This document shows, one piece after another, positions 35,703-47,874 of a stretch of DNA of 64,000 nucleotides (the first letter of the stretch is position 1; each line of letters starts with the position of its first letter). This stretch comes from Hippasteria phrygiana (taxonomy: Eukaryota; Echinodermata; Asteroidea; Valvatida; Goniasteridae): contig JAZGUH010000022.1 in assembly GCA_037893225.1 (NCBI GenBank), forward strand, positions 558,001-622,000. The letters are read 5' to 3'. Below the pieces are notes generated by a model. That model had not been told where the DNA came from and did not search any database. It worked only from the letters and a program-made list of their open reading frames with translations. The position numbers were made by a program, and so were the translations under genes.

Positions 35703-36073
35703 TTAATTTTATTGTGATTGTAAACAAAGCAGTACTACTGGTACAGCAGTCCAATTTTAATCATGTGTACATGTAATTTCCAAATGTACATTTTAACAAA
35801 CTTCCAATGTTGAACTTTAAAAAGAAGCTTATATAAAGTTTCATAAAATAGTTTCAATATGGTGTAGTTAGTTTGCCGTGTACTTTTGCCATAGTTTGAT
35901 TATAGAGCTATAAAAAGGACATTCCTAATGGTTTGATGATACAGGGTACATGTATGTGCATCTTAACCTCTGACCTTGTGACCTTTCTTGACCTCAGCAG
36001 CTTGAAGCCCTAAATTCATGCCACCCAGCCTCTCCTTGCCATCCTTCTCTTGCCTGTGCCACCTGCTGTAACT

Positions 36074-36248
36074 ATGGCATCCACTTCTTCTGCGTCCACC
36101 TGTCCCGCCCCCGCCACCAACAAGCGGAAGCGTTCTCTCAGCCCCTCGGGGGAATCCTGCCCATCCTCTCCCGACGAGGCTGGCGGGAGTGGAGGAAGCT
36201 GCAGCAACTCCACCGATTTGTCCACCGATGTGCTCAAGACGTCAAACG
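36074..36248 (+). CDS. CSRNP: CSRNP exon 1
   Basis: The ATG at 36074 opens MASTSSASTCPAPATNKRKR. An in-frame ATG at 36050 exists, but MPVPPAVT is less likely because the preceding sequence looks like UTR. The donor is ACG/GTAAAC. The local sequence is GC-richer than the flanks. Confidence 0.85.
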
Positions 36249-39200
36249 GTAAACTTTAGTTTCGATCTGTAGTAGTCACTTTAAAATCTGCACAAAATGG
36301 GATCCCTAGCTTAACCCTATCCCTGCCAGACGCAGCGCAGTGCATCTGTGGTGACAGCTTGACCTTGCTGCACTCTGCACACAAGTCAATGTGACAAAGT
36401 ATGCAATCTGATGCGTCTGGCAGGGTTTCTAGCCAAAATACCCTGGAGGGGTAGGCTTAATATCAAAGCTTTAAGGGGAATTCCAGGGGTGTCATCAAGG
36501 CTACTTCAGAGTCAAACCATGGGATTTGTCAAAGCTCCCACCCAAAAAGCTATGTTAGATTTTTGTTTTTTGCCCTAAAGGCCGGTATACTTAAAGCGAA
36601 TTTGAGGGCGAAGCGAATTCGCCTGGGTAACAGTGAAACAACCGTGGACATCACAAAATTCGCTTCGCTTTCGCATTCGCGTGAAGTATGAACCGGCCTT
36701 AACCCTGCTACTTGGAGTATGTTTGTCATGGGAACATGGAATTTGCATCAGGGATGATTAGAAGATTGATATTTTTGTTGCTGCTACATTAGATTTGAAT
36801 CCACCAGTCGATCCCGGCAAGCTCGGTGGTCGAGTGGTAAAGACGTCTGCACTTTTAAGCAGGAGGGTGCGATTCCCGCCCGAAGAAGCCTGTTAATTCT
36901 TTCCCACAGGCTGTCGGAAACCACTGAGCATACAGGGTTTTATACCCTACGTCAGGAAATGGCAAACAAATCTCTCTTCTAATTTAAGTTTCTTTGTACA
37001 TTGCATGTTTGTACAACGGACATGATGGTGCATCTGTAATGTACAATATACATGTACTTTGTACAAAAACAATCTGCATGTATGTATGTATTGTACTGTA
37101 CATAAGAAAATACAAAGGAACCTTTCTTGTCCTCGCAAGTCGGACGTAAAGATACGTGTTTAGTCTATGGGGTTGGGTTATATTAAAGGAACAATAGGAA
37201 ACACAAAGCATTGTCCTCGGAAGTATTGGGAAAGTACGACTTACAATGTACTGTTCATCGGTTGTGTTTACTGTGTATGCTGTTTGCATGAGAAGTACAC
37301 ATGCCCAGGTTTGCTCTGAATTTCACACTTAAGACATACATGTACATGTAGAAATTTGGCACGGATTACGTGTCATCGCCAGACCACATGGCACCATCAT
37401 GAGTTGTGTGCTGATTAGTTGTAGTAGTTGATTATAGTCTGACAATTCTGCCATAGCATACAGCTGTCAAGTGACATACTGGGTTTTTTTTGGGGGGGGG
37501 TGTCGGGAAATGATTTCAGTTAAGCATCCTAACTTACTGAAAGCTATTAGCACTTAGTAAATTAAAAGACGTTCATGTCGACCGTTCAGCCCTTTCATTC
37601 CCGTACCCTGGATATCCCAGGTTCTTCCATATATGCCTCAAGATCATGTAACCATGATATCCCAAGCTTTGTGGATCTGTATGTATACCTAAAGAGACTG
37701 ACAGTCAGCAAGTGCGAAAGTGTTTATATGGAACTGAAAGGGATTAATATAATAACTGTCATTTGAGAGTTCTTGGACAGCTTTGGACACGTGCAATACA
37801 TGTACGTGCAAGCGCTTGTAAAGCATTTGCTGTTCATGTCTCGGACCGGAATTGTCCGAGACAACTTATGTCATCGTGTTTATGAGGATGTATCACACCA
37901 TGATGTGGCTGTCGTCGAATCACTTGTTTGATGTGCATTCCTGTATTGCATTTCAACAAAAAATCAATCAATCAATCAATGACATTTCTAAAGCATTTCT
38001 AAAGTTTGCTCTAGGGCACTGGGGCACAAAATGAAGAATAATTATTGATGACATGCCTCCTGAAAAGGGTGAGCTTTCAGGAGTGTCTTGGATGTACATG
38101 TATGCAATGACCTGGTGTCTCTGAAGGTGCATATGCAACCACTTGCACATGTTTGGAAGTTTTTGTTAAGATTTAGAATGTCACATGATATTCCACGGAC
38201 ACTGTGATCGGCTAGTGCTTATGAACAGCCATAGGTCAATTGAATGAACAATGAAATGACAAAATGTTCAAATGCTCCGTTGATGCTAGATGTTGCCAGT
38301 ATTCTCGGACCATCCAGGAAGAAGAAGAAGTGCGTTTCATTTGATGGCGTTACTGTCTACTACTTCCGCCGTTCTCAGGGATTTACATCGGTACCAAGCC
38401 AAGGTGGTTCCACACTAGGTAAGAAATAATGAGCTAGAGCACAGGGAAATTATTAAAAAGCCCTGGATGGAATAGGGGTGTGCATTTACGGGTAGTACGG
38501 GAATTGGGTACCCGATTGAAAACAAGCACGGGTACCCGGGTACACGTACCCTTTAAAGAAAGCCAGTCCCAAAAATTGAATCTGAAATTGCCGTTTATAT
38601 TGTTTGTAAAGATCTGCATGTTAACGCTACCACATCGGTGCATCAATGCAGCAAGATGCAAGTGCGTACAATGAGCTCTCACAGTGTGTGGTGTAGCTTC
38701 ATCTGAATGTGTTTTTCCATGTACTCTGGTTTTCATTTTGAAAATTCCCCATAAATGGCATTCAAAAACTTTTTTTTTTCTTTTTCATTGTCTGATAAAA
38801 TTAATAAGTAATACATGTAATATGTTAATTCGGTTACAGGTACTCAATTCCATAATCTGGAACCAGTTCCTGACCTGTTGGGTACTCGGGTACCCGGTTT
38901 GGATGCACAGCCCCACCAGGCAAACAGTAAAAATGTCACCTGAATAGGGGAAACTCAAGTTGAAATGAGTTGCGATTAGAGTATGACCTTTTTGTACAGA
39001 AAGTTTGTATATTTTAGTAAATGATGTAATGCAGGCCAACTTTTTACATAAAATACAAGTTGAAGTATAGACCTTTTTCATGTGTCATCATGGACCGCAT
39101 AGCGTATTAACCCCAAATCCTACATCATTTTATTACTCTATGTAACCTGAATCATCCAATATCCTCTGATGTCAAAGTGTTAAAGCTGCATAACCTGAAT

Positions 39201-42100
39201 CCTCCAAAAATCCTCTGATAGGGACCACTGCCTAAATCCTACAAAATCCTCCAGGGGTTTTTGGTAAACACCCCAGTAACCTCAATCCTCCAAAACCAAC
39301 CAGCATCAGATTGGGCCTCATGACCTGGTTCCTCCATTTTCCTCCAGAGGTAAAATCCTTTTATGCCCTCAATCCTGCAAAATCCTCCGATGCTCCAAAT
39401 TCCTCCATTTGGCAAAGAGGATTTTGGTGAATTTGGGAATGTAGGGCTGTCCCGAATATACCGAATATTCGAATACCATTTTGCCAGTTCTAATATTCAA
39501 AAAGATATATATGCACATACAGATACGACTCTGATGCTATTTTAATAGAAAAGTTACGGCGCTGAGCAGTGTCAAATGTCGCAATTTTTTGTGGACGGAA
39601 GTTTATTGTTCCTGTCGGTAAAACCCTTGATACAACAGGGGCATGCACAAAAAAATGCTGTTTGAACAGTCCATAATATCAATCGCCATACGTAAAACAC
39701 CAGCGTGCTTTTACGTGCAATGTTTTTTTTTACCGGTGTGGCATGCACTGAAAAACTTGATCGGCGAGTATCGACTTTTCAAATATTCGGTCAAACCCAG
39801 TTTCGAATATGAACAGCCCTATGGGAATGTTAGGGTTAATGTTGATGAAGTGCTTATTCAAGTAAGCAAGTCAAGCGGGTCGAGTGTGTGCACGTAGTTT
39901 AACCTGCCCATACGATACTACCGTCACTCCATGGTAGCCCACACATGGTCGTTTTGTGTACATATCACGCTGTCTGGTCACATGGGTGCAAAAGGTCTTG
40001 CTTTCAGCTGGAATCTTCAATAAATAGTTGTTATGCAAGATTGTCAGATGTAAAGGCCAATTTTAGTGCAGATACCATTTTCACATGCCTGCTCGGCAGC
40101 CAGCACACAAGTTATAATTAGCTTACCACCAACATGTTCTCCTGAGCACAAAGGAGTGGGTTCCACTAACGTGTTCCACTCGGCTGAGCAGTGCAAACAT
40201 TTGACACTTTTTTGTGCACGTCCAATCAAAAATAATTGCAAACTTTACCAACGTTCACATTGTTCATGTGAGTGGAACACACCTTAAGTTATGTACCAGT
40301 CCAAAAGCTTCCCCTTGCTGATGCTTGTTATAATCTTAAATTATTTTTCTGCCTGTTCTGCCAGGAATGCTGCCCAAACATGAGCTGAAGAAGTCGTTCA
40401 GCCTCTGTGACTATTCCAAGGAGCAGGAGCGAATTCATCGCATCATCCTCAAGAGACAGCTGGTTGAGAAGCGACAGCAGCAACTGTTGGAGACCGGCGT
40501 CTTGGAGCTGTCGGAAGACATCTCGGAGGAGGAGATTGAGGACGAACTGAACAGCATCAACATCTCCGACTACTACTTCCTGCAGCCCATCCCGACTAAG
40601 CAGCGGCGCGCTTTACTGCGCATCGCCGGCATAAAAAAGGTGGACAACATTGAGAAGATGGACCTGAAGAAAATCCGGATCTCCCGGGAGAGCTGTGGAT
40701 GTGACTGCCGGAACTTTTGTAACCCAACGACATGTGCTTGTGCCCAGGCTGGCATCAAATGCCAAGTGGACAGGCTGTCCTTCCCGTGTGGTTGCACCAA
40801 GAACGGTTGTGGCAATCCCACTGGTAGGGTGGAATTCAACCCTGTCCGTGTCCGGACGCATTTCCTCCACACCATCATGAGACTGGATTCCAACCGAGAT
40901 ACGAACGGCGGAGAGGGACCGAGCAGCAGCGACGGCAAAGACGAGGTGCGGAATATGTTGCTGAGAACTTCCGGGGAGTACACCACGGCATCTTGCACGA
41001 AGCCTTGCTGTGACAACTTATCGACAGAAGGAGATAGCACCGTCACAGGGTACGCCAGCTCATTAGGCCATTACAATAATGGACAGGGGGGTTGCGCTGC
41101 TGTTGCAGAAGCTAACCACCTGTTCCACGGTCAGTATGATGATCATGGCATAGAGGGGAATATCCCTGTAGAAGTCAAACAGCATCTGAATGTACAAGAC
41201 ATCATTCCGCATATGCTGCATTATAATGATGCGGATGACGGCCTACTGCACCATCACCATCATGCCGGTCTTAGTTGTAGTAACGACTCAGTCTCTCCTC
41301 TTGCCACATACCCTCAGTCAGACGACAGCGTTCTGACGTCCAGCTCCGATGCGAGCTCCAGTGACAGCTATCAGTATAACCAGTGTGACCAGTTTGCTTT
41401 CAAAGAACCCTCGACGTATACCGAAATAAGCAAAGCCTCTGAGGCTTGCGTGACAAGCTCCGTCGATAGTAGTTTCACAGAGGTCCCCAGCAGCAAACTG
41501 AGTACATTAGACGAAGGCTCTGATTTGCAGTTAGGATTGCCCCTGTGTAGTAACAGCACTTTCACTGATCTCAATGCCCACATTACTACATTTGCAGGTG
41601 ATTTTGGCAGTAATGCCGCCACGCAGCCCTCCTCCCCCTGTACCACAAGTAGCCCTAGCAGCTATGGAAATGGTATGATTATGGACTCGAGGGTAAGTCA
41701 AACCGAGCAGTGTCATTTTGACAAAGGTGCAATTTCCTCCACAACACCCGACTCCACCCCATGCACGACCACAAGCAGTTACACCATCCTGAGTGCACTG
41801 AATGCTATTGACCCCCTGGATGAGACGGAGCTGGCCACCAGTAAGATCGGCTCGGTGGCCGTGTCCATGGGGGACAACTTCAGTCACGACCCCGTCAGTC
41901 ACTCTGAGTTTCACGAGTTGCAGAATTGCAGCAGTGCAGAGGCGGTAGTATCGGGCATGGTCACGGTTAACTGTCCGGACGTGAAGCTGACACAGAGTGA
42001 TAGTGGAGGGGAGGAACAACAGATGAATTGTTTTGATTCCGTGAAAAACATTGAAGAGCAAAGCAAAGATGAAATGGTTGCTTCTGCTCAATTAATCTGA
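36074..42100 (+). CDS. CSRNP: Cysteine/serine-rich nuclear protein (CSRNP/AXUD1 family)
   Basis: Complete three-exon gene (36074-36248, 38290-38418, 40365-42100), with every junction in phase 1, giving 679 residues. Vertebrate CSRNPs are about 540-590. Residues 1-58 are Ser/Pro-rich with a basic KRKR patch. Exon 2 carries a KKKK basic run and the family signature FDGVTVYYF (76-84), followed by QGFTSVPSQGGSTLG. Exon 3 starts the conserved region, with the cysteine cluster at about residues 212-250 (CGCDC...CACAQAGIKC...CGCTKNGC) and then GRVEFNPVRVRTHFLHT. Residues from about 280 to the end are a Ser/Thr-rich acidic tail with a five-histidine run. CSRNPs are nuclear DNA-binding transcriptional activators, reported as Axin/TGF-beta-inducible immediate-early genes. 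Upstream non-coding exons are possible. The downstream neighbour is LETMD1, convergent. Confidence 0.95.
36315..36456. mobile_element. CCCTGCCAGACGCA MITE, copy in CSRNP intron 1
   Basis: 142 bp between TTAA at 36311-36314 and 36457-36460. Near its ends CTGCCAGACGCA and TGCGTCTGGCAG are inverted. Internal GTGACAGCTTGACCTTGCTG is shared with 56112-56255. Confidence 0.65.
36580..36701. mobile_element. Short GGCCGGTATAC hairpin MITE in CSRNP intron 1
   Basis: Ends AAGGCCGGTATACTT and AAGTATGAACCGGCCTT are inverted repeats. The right side continues into TTAA; the left TTAA is degraded to CTAA. It resembles 59133-59307 in layout. Confidence 0.5.
36818..36960 (+). repeat. tRNA-derived SINE in CSRNP intron 1
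   Basis: GGTGGTCGAGTGGTAAAGAC as A box and GGTGCGATTCCCGCCC as B box, with an anticodon-like loop CTTTTAA. The acceptor ends do not pair, so it is scored as a SINE and not a tRNA gene. Confidence 0.5.
38290..38418 (+). CDS. CSRNP: CSRNP exon 2
   Basis: The acceptor at GATGCTAG/ATGTTG is the only nearby AG giving the phase needed by exon 1; it joins the split codon G/AT (Asp). The exon carries FDGVTVYYF and GGSTLG, and ends at CTAG/GTAAGA in phase 1. Confidence 0.88.
   Translation: MLPVFSDHPGRRRSAFHLMALLSTTSAVLRDLHRYQAKVVPH
38474..38917. mobile_element. GTACCCGGGTAC element, uninterrupted copy
   Basis: Ends TAGGGGTGTGCATTTACGGG and the inverted GGATGCACAGCCCCA. Contains GGGTACCCGGGTAC blocks at both ends. 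No clear TSD. Lies in CSRNP intron 2. Confidence 0.6.
39111..39835. mobile_element. CCTCCAAAATCC TTAA repeat, copy 1, interrupted by hAT
   Basis: TTAA at 39107-39110 and 39836-39839. The interior consists of degenerate AATCCTCCAAAATCCTC units. A hAT-like element with 8-bp TSD (39442-39821) splits it; without it the length is about 337 bp, close to the 361-bp second copy. Confidence 0.65.
39442..39821. mobile_element. hAT-like TAGGGCTGT element, copy 2
   Basis: 380 bp with perfect 8-bp TSD TGGGAATG (39434-39441, 39822-39829). Internal sequence alignable to copy 1 with deletions. Sits in CSRNP intron 2. Confidence 0.8.
40365..42100 (+). CDS. CSRNP: CSRNP exon 3 (cysteine-rich region and Ser-rich tail)
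   Basis: Acceptor TCTGCCAG/GAATG; the split codon G/GA (Gly) precedes MLPKHELKK. One uninterrupted frame runs to the TGA at 42098-42100. This large terminal exon holds the cysteine cluster and the whole C-terminal tail. The third-position GC of this exon is clearly above the surrounding AT-rich DNA. Confidence 0.95.
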
Positions 42101-43600
42101 AACAGAAACAGAAACGACTGTTTTTTTTCCGTAATCCTAAATTCATCTCTAAAAATACAACAAAAGCAAAGTAATATTCACATAAGTTTTGAAAATGGAG
42201 CAAGTTTCACGTTTCAATGCATAAAGTAGCCGGTGCTCTTACCATTTTTTTTAAACAGTTGTAGGAACCACTTCCCATGTACCCAGAAACCATTTTATGT
42301 CGCAGAAAAGACCAAATTAACATTACCAGGTCAGTCAAAGTGCCAAATATTGCCATCGAAATTGCTCATGAGCAGACGCCTTTCATAGTTTATAACTCAT
42401 GAATTTCTTGTGAATTTTGTTTGTGTTCATCTGAAAAACGGTAAAAAATAACACACTTCATTGCAGTTGAAATCACGCATATTGTAAATTATATTTCCAT
42501 TTTTGTTAAAGGTGGTTATGCAATATCAATACGTTAAGGAATGTCATGAAGACAAGCGTCCGAAATAAACTTCCAAACATTTCAGATTGTGTAATTTTTA
42601 TTGGCTGTCGCGGCACAATGGGAAAAAGTGTGTTTTGAACCTGAATATTACCAAGTTGCAGGTAGATTGATTTCAGTATTGGGTGATTTTCAAAACAATC
42701 AGATACATATTTGAAAAAAATGCACCATTTGCATGTGAAAGACAAAAAAGGAGATACAACAGCCCTGGCTAAAAACCAAACTCAGAGTAAAAAAAAACCT
42801 TGGTTTTGTACATGTACACAGAAGGTAAATAACAAGAAATTTGAAGTCGAGTCAAACTGAGCTAAGTCAGGCCATTTAAGGTCATCAGTTAAAATTTTCT
42901 CATTGATTTTGTGAAGTTGTGCGCATGTACATTTGGTGTCTTTTGTATGGTTAATGTCTCAGTGTTGACACAAAAAAAGAAAGTTAGACTTGAATAGAAA
43001 AGTAGAAGTAATATTTAACGAACATCTATGATCATGCTACGTATAATATAAGTATATCTGGTAGTATGTGTAATTTCTAAATTTTGTCCAGTATTTTCAT
43101 AGCCAAATGTGATTGGCTTGAGTGTGCACTGTAATTTGTACATGTACTGTACACCTGTACATAGTGTTTATGTAAAGACGTCATAAATGCAGAACTTCAG
43201 AGCCTTGTACCATGCCAAAAAAATCAAACAACAAAAAATTCTCAACTATTTATTCTGTATAAATGATGAAAATAGCAGCTTTTAAGCTTATTATATCAAC
43301 TCTTGCCATCAGCCCTGTATTATGTGGTTGCGTAGAGCACCCACATACACCAAAAGTGCTGCATATTTAATTCAGTTGTCTTATTCAAAGCAGTATTTAA
43401 TATACCGTTTGTGTTTTATTGATTTCCTACTTGGCGGTCACAACAAATATTCTATATACACAAATTATTTATGAACATATTTTAGTTTAACAGGGTGCAT
43501 TGTACAACTCTTTCAGAGATATTTCCCAACTCCACATAAAAGTCGTTTCAAGTGACCTACGGCAGAGAGAAGTATTTATTTGTGAATTTTCCTAAGAATC
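42101..43600 (+). other. CSRNP: Probable CSRNP 3' UTR with AU-rich elements
   Basis: AT-rich and without transposon signatures until about 43675. A poly(A) signal AATAAA is at 42564-42569. Further down are several ATTTA pentamers, including TATTTATTTG near 43572, which would suit the rapid mRNA turnover of an immediate-early gene. Whether transcription reaches that far is not known, so the end is inferred. Confidence 0.4.
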
Positions 43601-43678
43601 TTAAGACGTAGTCATAATGTTAGGTGCTCGGTTTATAGGGGGAAAAACGTGCAATGTTGAGTACTTAACCCCACGGTT

Positions 43679-43877
43679 ATTTACAAGAGGCGCCAGGGTG
43701 TCGCGCCGGCTTTTGCAGCCAAGCGAAATGGCCACAATGTGCTTGTGCAGCCAAGCGTAACATACACAATAATCCAACAATGGATTGAAACTGCACAAAT
43801 AGTGGCTATAGGCGTCATCCGGCCTGGTGGCAGTTTTTTTTTTTTCGCGCCATTTGGCGTCATCCGTACGCAAGAGG
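43679..43877. mobile_element. TTAA MITE, CCCCTTG family, copy near CSRNP 3' end
   Basis: TTAA at 43675-43678 and 43878-43881. Internal CGCGCCGGCTTTTGCAGCC and GGCGTCATCCGTACGCAAG are shared with the 44778 copy only 900 bp away. Confidence 0.65.
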
Positions 43878-44777
43878 TTAACCCACTGAAGTACCAAGCC
43901 GTGTATGTTTACAATGCATGCAACTTCTTGTAGTTCTGATTGCCAGTGAATGCATTTCACTGGCCTAATGCCGTTAGTGTAAATAGCATTTAGTAATGCG
44001 TTTGTCAAGTAGATGTATGAACAAAATAACTATCATCTCTTAAACATTGTACACGTAGATGTAGGTTCATTGACAAAGCCATCCAGTACGTAATTTCATT
44101 GACAGCAGGGTGTTCATAATTCTGTACATTTTCATTGAATGTGCTGCTTATTTTATACAACAGAGACCGTGTACAAAAATACCAATATTTCAGTTAAGGA
44201 TGGTTCCAGGGAAAGTAAACTTTTTGGTCAGCTTGGATAAACAATAGTCATGTACAAAACAATCCATGTACATTGTACGTGCACTCGGAAATGCGAGATT
44301 AACACCGATTCTTTGAAGAGTTGCAGGAAAGCATGCTCCTATATTCGGTACCCTGTGTGTACACGTATGCATGTACGACAAATATTGTTCTATCCGGGGG
44401 TGAAATTAAAGCGTAGGGGCATTTTGCTCAAGGATGGACAATGGAAGCGCGGAGCGTGGGTTTCAGGGTCCAAATAATTATGGATTCTAGATGCTCTGTG
44501 GTGCAATCTGACGAGCAAGGGTGTCTATTGCTGCTGAAAAGTGGGGGGGGGGGGGGGGACAAGTGAGTGCAAGCCTTGAAAAGTGTATTGTCTTTCCAAG
44601 CAAAAGCCATCTTGTCTGATAGTTGGACCCATATAAGACACTATAAATCACTGAAATCCTTGAACCCAACACCTGCTCATTGCCAGTTTCAATGCAAGGG
44701 GTGTTTTCTTCCTCCATGGTTTCATGCATGTCATTGTGAATAAATGTACCATGGAGAACACTAGTGTTGCATTTTAA

Positions 44778-44947
44778 CCCCTTGAGTACGGGTTATCGGG
44801 GTGTCGCGCCGGCCTTTGCAGCCAAGCGAAATATATCCAATAATCCAACAATGGATTGAAACTGCACAAATAGCGGCAAATGGCGTCACCCGGCCTGATG
44901 CCACTGTTTTTGTTTTGCACCATTTGGCGTCTTCCGTACGCAAGGGG
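44778..44947. mobile_element. TTAA MITE, CCCCTTG family, cleanest copy
   Basis: 170 bp with TTAA at 44774-44777 and 44948-44951, left end CCCCTTGAGTACGG and right end CCGTACGCAAGGGG, a good inverted repeat. Confidence 0.7.
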
Positions 44948-47212
44948 TTAATAAGGAGCAAGTTTGAGTGTTTGATTATGACTGGAGTTTATCAGCAGGG
45001 TTATCTGTTCAGTGTATTTTCTCCAAACGTTGCTCAAATTCCTTGGGGCATTTTTTTTAAAAGGCAGGGTTTATATACAATGTAACCTGATATGCCCTGT
45101 ACCATTTCTGTAGAGGTAGGGGAACAAATCTCAGCTGAGGTTAGTACAATATCTGTGTGGGATGAATATGCAGACAAATCCTATTGTGATGGACCAATTT
45201 TATACAATCCACTGAGTTAGTCCAAAAATATAGAGGGGCAGGCATATCAGGTTGAATCTACAAAAGTGTACATTTGTAAAGTGCCAGTTTTCACCAAGCA
45301 AGACAATCATGGCACCCAATATATGTACATGTACAATAGTTGCTTAATTGAGATTGATGGACTTTGGATACTTTACGTGTTACATGTATTGATAGTAATT
45401 TCCTCGTTTCAGTAAAGATTCAGTGGGCATGATATATTTAATTTCACCTTCGCAGCTTGCAGAAAATATGCTTACTTAAACGTGGTCAAACTACCACAAT
45501 TGTCCATGAAACTCATTTAATTTCCCAATGCCAATTTTATTCAGGTCATTGACCTTTTCCGTTTAGTATTTGGAAAGAGCCTAAAATGTATTGAGTAAAA
45601 CACAAAGCATTGCTTGACAGTGCAAAGTTTTGGGGAAAATTGTTTTTGCCTGGCATTTGCGATTTATATTTCAGGTATTTATTCATACAGCATTTGACAA
45701 CTTTATAAAACAGGAGATTGAAAGCAGGATCTGTGGATTCAGTGTCTTGGAATAAATTCCATTCATAACACTTTCTAAACTAATTCAAGATCAGAATTTT
45801 CTGTGAGGAAAGTTCACCAGATACTTAAAATAATTACTACTTTTAAAGAAGGTGATAACCAACAAAAATAAAATATAAAAAAGTGAACGGGGGTGCTCTT
45901 TAAAGTTGGTTTCTAAGTTGTCCAGAAAGCCAGCGTGTAATAAATTATATGGTATAAATGAAATGTTTACGAACCTGTGGTGCAACAGGCCAATATGCAT
46001 TCAATTTGTTATTTTTTCCAGTTTCATGGTTAGCATAACACAGTATTCTACGTCTGAGCTGTTCAAAATGGCATGAAGGTGGCCAAGGTTAGTTTTCTTA
46101 AGATAGGGAAAACACTGTTTACTAATTTCACAGTGGCACTTTAAAAAAAAAAAATACACAATTCTAGCTGGGCTTTTCTCTTTATCCAGTGGGTATTCAT
46201 AGCCCATCGGTGAGGCTATTGTCTTTTTTTCCCCTTGGATAGGCATGGGGTTAACTTCTTGGGCTTACATTGCTAGAGAATTTGAATGACAACTATATAG
46301 GAAGTTGGCTTGACTCGCATGGGAAATTTTCCTTCCCTAAACCACGTAAATCACTTAGAATTTCTTTTTTTCTAGTTTGTCGAACCTTGCCTGTATTTGA
46401 GACATTATTTCCCACATCAGGTGAAATGTGTTTTTGCTGTAGATGTAGATATATTGTGTGTTTTAAACCTGGTGCAATTATTAATGACGTGCATGTGGTC
46501 AAGTCAGAGTTTTACAATTTGCATGTATTTTTTCGTCTGTTCCACAGAAAGAATCACCTTGTGCTGTAGGGTTTTTTGCCACGTAGAACGATTGTGTAGA
46601 AATGTGAAATAGTACACATTTATTGTATGAAGCAGAGAGGATTAATAAAAACAAATAATAGATGGTACTCTTGTTTCTCTGTCCACATAGATCAGTGTTG
46701 TGTGTGTTTTGGAGATTAATTTCGAGAAAATCTCTTGTATTGCAGATTCCATGCCATACGTTAGCAAAATACCTCACATTTTAACACCTGAAGACAAAAA
46801 ATATCTTTGAACAAGGATCAATGGTTGAACAATAGAGAGACACACTACTGTGTCACTGGTCCCTTCTGAATTTGTCTCAGTTTAACATGATATCCAGCAT
46901 GATGATGCCTTGTAGGCTGGTTCCTGATAGTTCACTAGACATGGTTGACGAGCCAAGGTTCGGGCAAGTTAGTCTAACAATGGGAGACTTTTGAAACGAC
47001 ATACCGGTCCTTTCTGCAAGTTCTTGGCATGTGCACGACTTGGCAGGAACAAATCATGACCGGTATGTCTGCTGCCACAGTTAGCTATAGACTGTGTAGT
47101 GATGATATTGAAGTGCTCATTCAGGGAAACCAGTCATGAGTTGCATTTCACACCATTTGGTCATGTGGGTGTAAAAGGTCCAGAGTTATTCTTAGCATTA
47201 TATCATGTACAG

Positions 47213-47330
47213 TAGAACACCGCTATACCAGACATCATCTTTGGCACCAAATTGTTGTGTTCTGTACATGTACATACTATTATTCATACAACGAACGACC
47301 ACTTTCTGTGGATCCCATTATGTTCATTGG
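47213..47330. mobile_element. pogo/Tigger-like MITE fragment
   Basis: CAGTAGAACACCGCTATACC then GTGGATCCCATTATGTTCATT, a short diverged relative of 13885. Confidence 0.35.
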
Positions 47331-47560
47331 AAGGGAGGGTCGGTTGGTCAATTTTTTATTATTTTTTTTAACCATCTATGAAAACATCAAAACAATACTA
47401 CATGTCGTGGAAGTCAGGAGGCAAAAAGTAAGCTTATTTAAAAGTGAGATGGCGAAATGCACAATTGTGCCGTCGTAGCTGTATTTAAAGACAATGATTT
47501 TAATAAAACTTGTTCTTTTTGTGCGGGAGAAGGTGAGATTTTGAAAATTCCTCTTTTTTT
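47330..47560. repeat. ACAATACTACA dispersed repeat, copy 2
   Basis: Aligned with the left two thirds of 14450-14772. It overlaps the probable 3' UTR of LETMD1 and may supply its poly(A) signal. Confidence 0.5.
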
Positions 47561-47749
47561 GGGGGGGGGGCCTAATGGCATTCTGCTGTACAACCATCTT
47601 GTTTTCCCTTGCTTTCAGTTACCAACAGAGGGCAGTATGTATAGCCCATAGATCATTCAATACATGCAATGAGGGTTAAATTTACATGGACTAACATTTA
47701 AAATAAAGAACATTTACATTCTACAGTGTTACTAGTGCAAAGGATGGTG

Positions 47750-47874
47750 TTACTCTTTCTTTAGTTTTTCGTCATTCTGGGGCGTCTGGCTCGGTATGTC
47801 ATGCAGTCGCGTGCATGAGGGATGCCCAATGACAAGCAGTGCTGTACAGTGAGCTATGAAGGATCGGTCATTAT
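47750..47874 (-). CDS. LETMD1: LETMD1 last coding exon
   Basis: Acceptor TGTTTTCAG; the split codon G/AT precedes 40 codons and TAA at 47752-47750. NDRSFIAHCTALLVIGHPS occupies the place of the final vertebrate hydrophobic helix. A minus-strand AATAAA near 47355 is a candidate poly(A) signal. Confidence 0.8.

Larger units (their letters stand above)
44952..47749. other. Convergent intergenic space and LETMD1 3' flank
   Basis: Between the CSRNP and LETMD1 stop codons. After the two CCCCTTG MITEs, 44952-47200 shows no recognised element or gene. 47213-47560 holds repeat fragments and a minus-strand AATAAA near 47355. Confidence 0.4.

Noticed and set aside
40573..42091. Minus-strand ORFs of 157 and 186 codons
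   Set aside because: Shadows of the CSRNP coding exon on the other strand.
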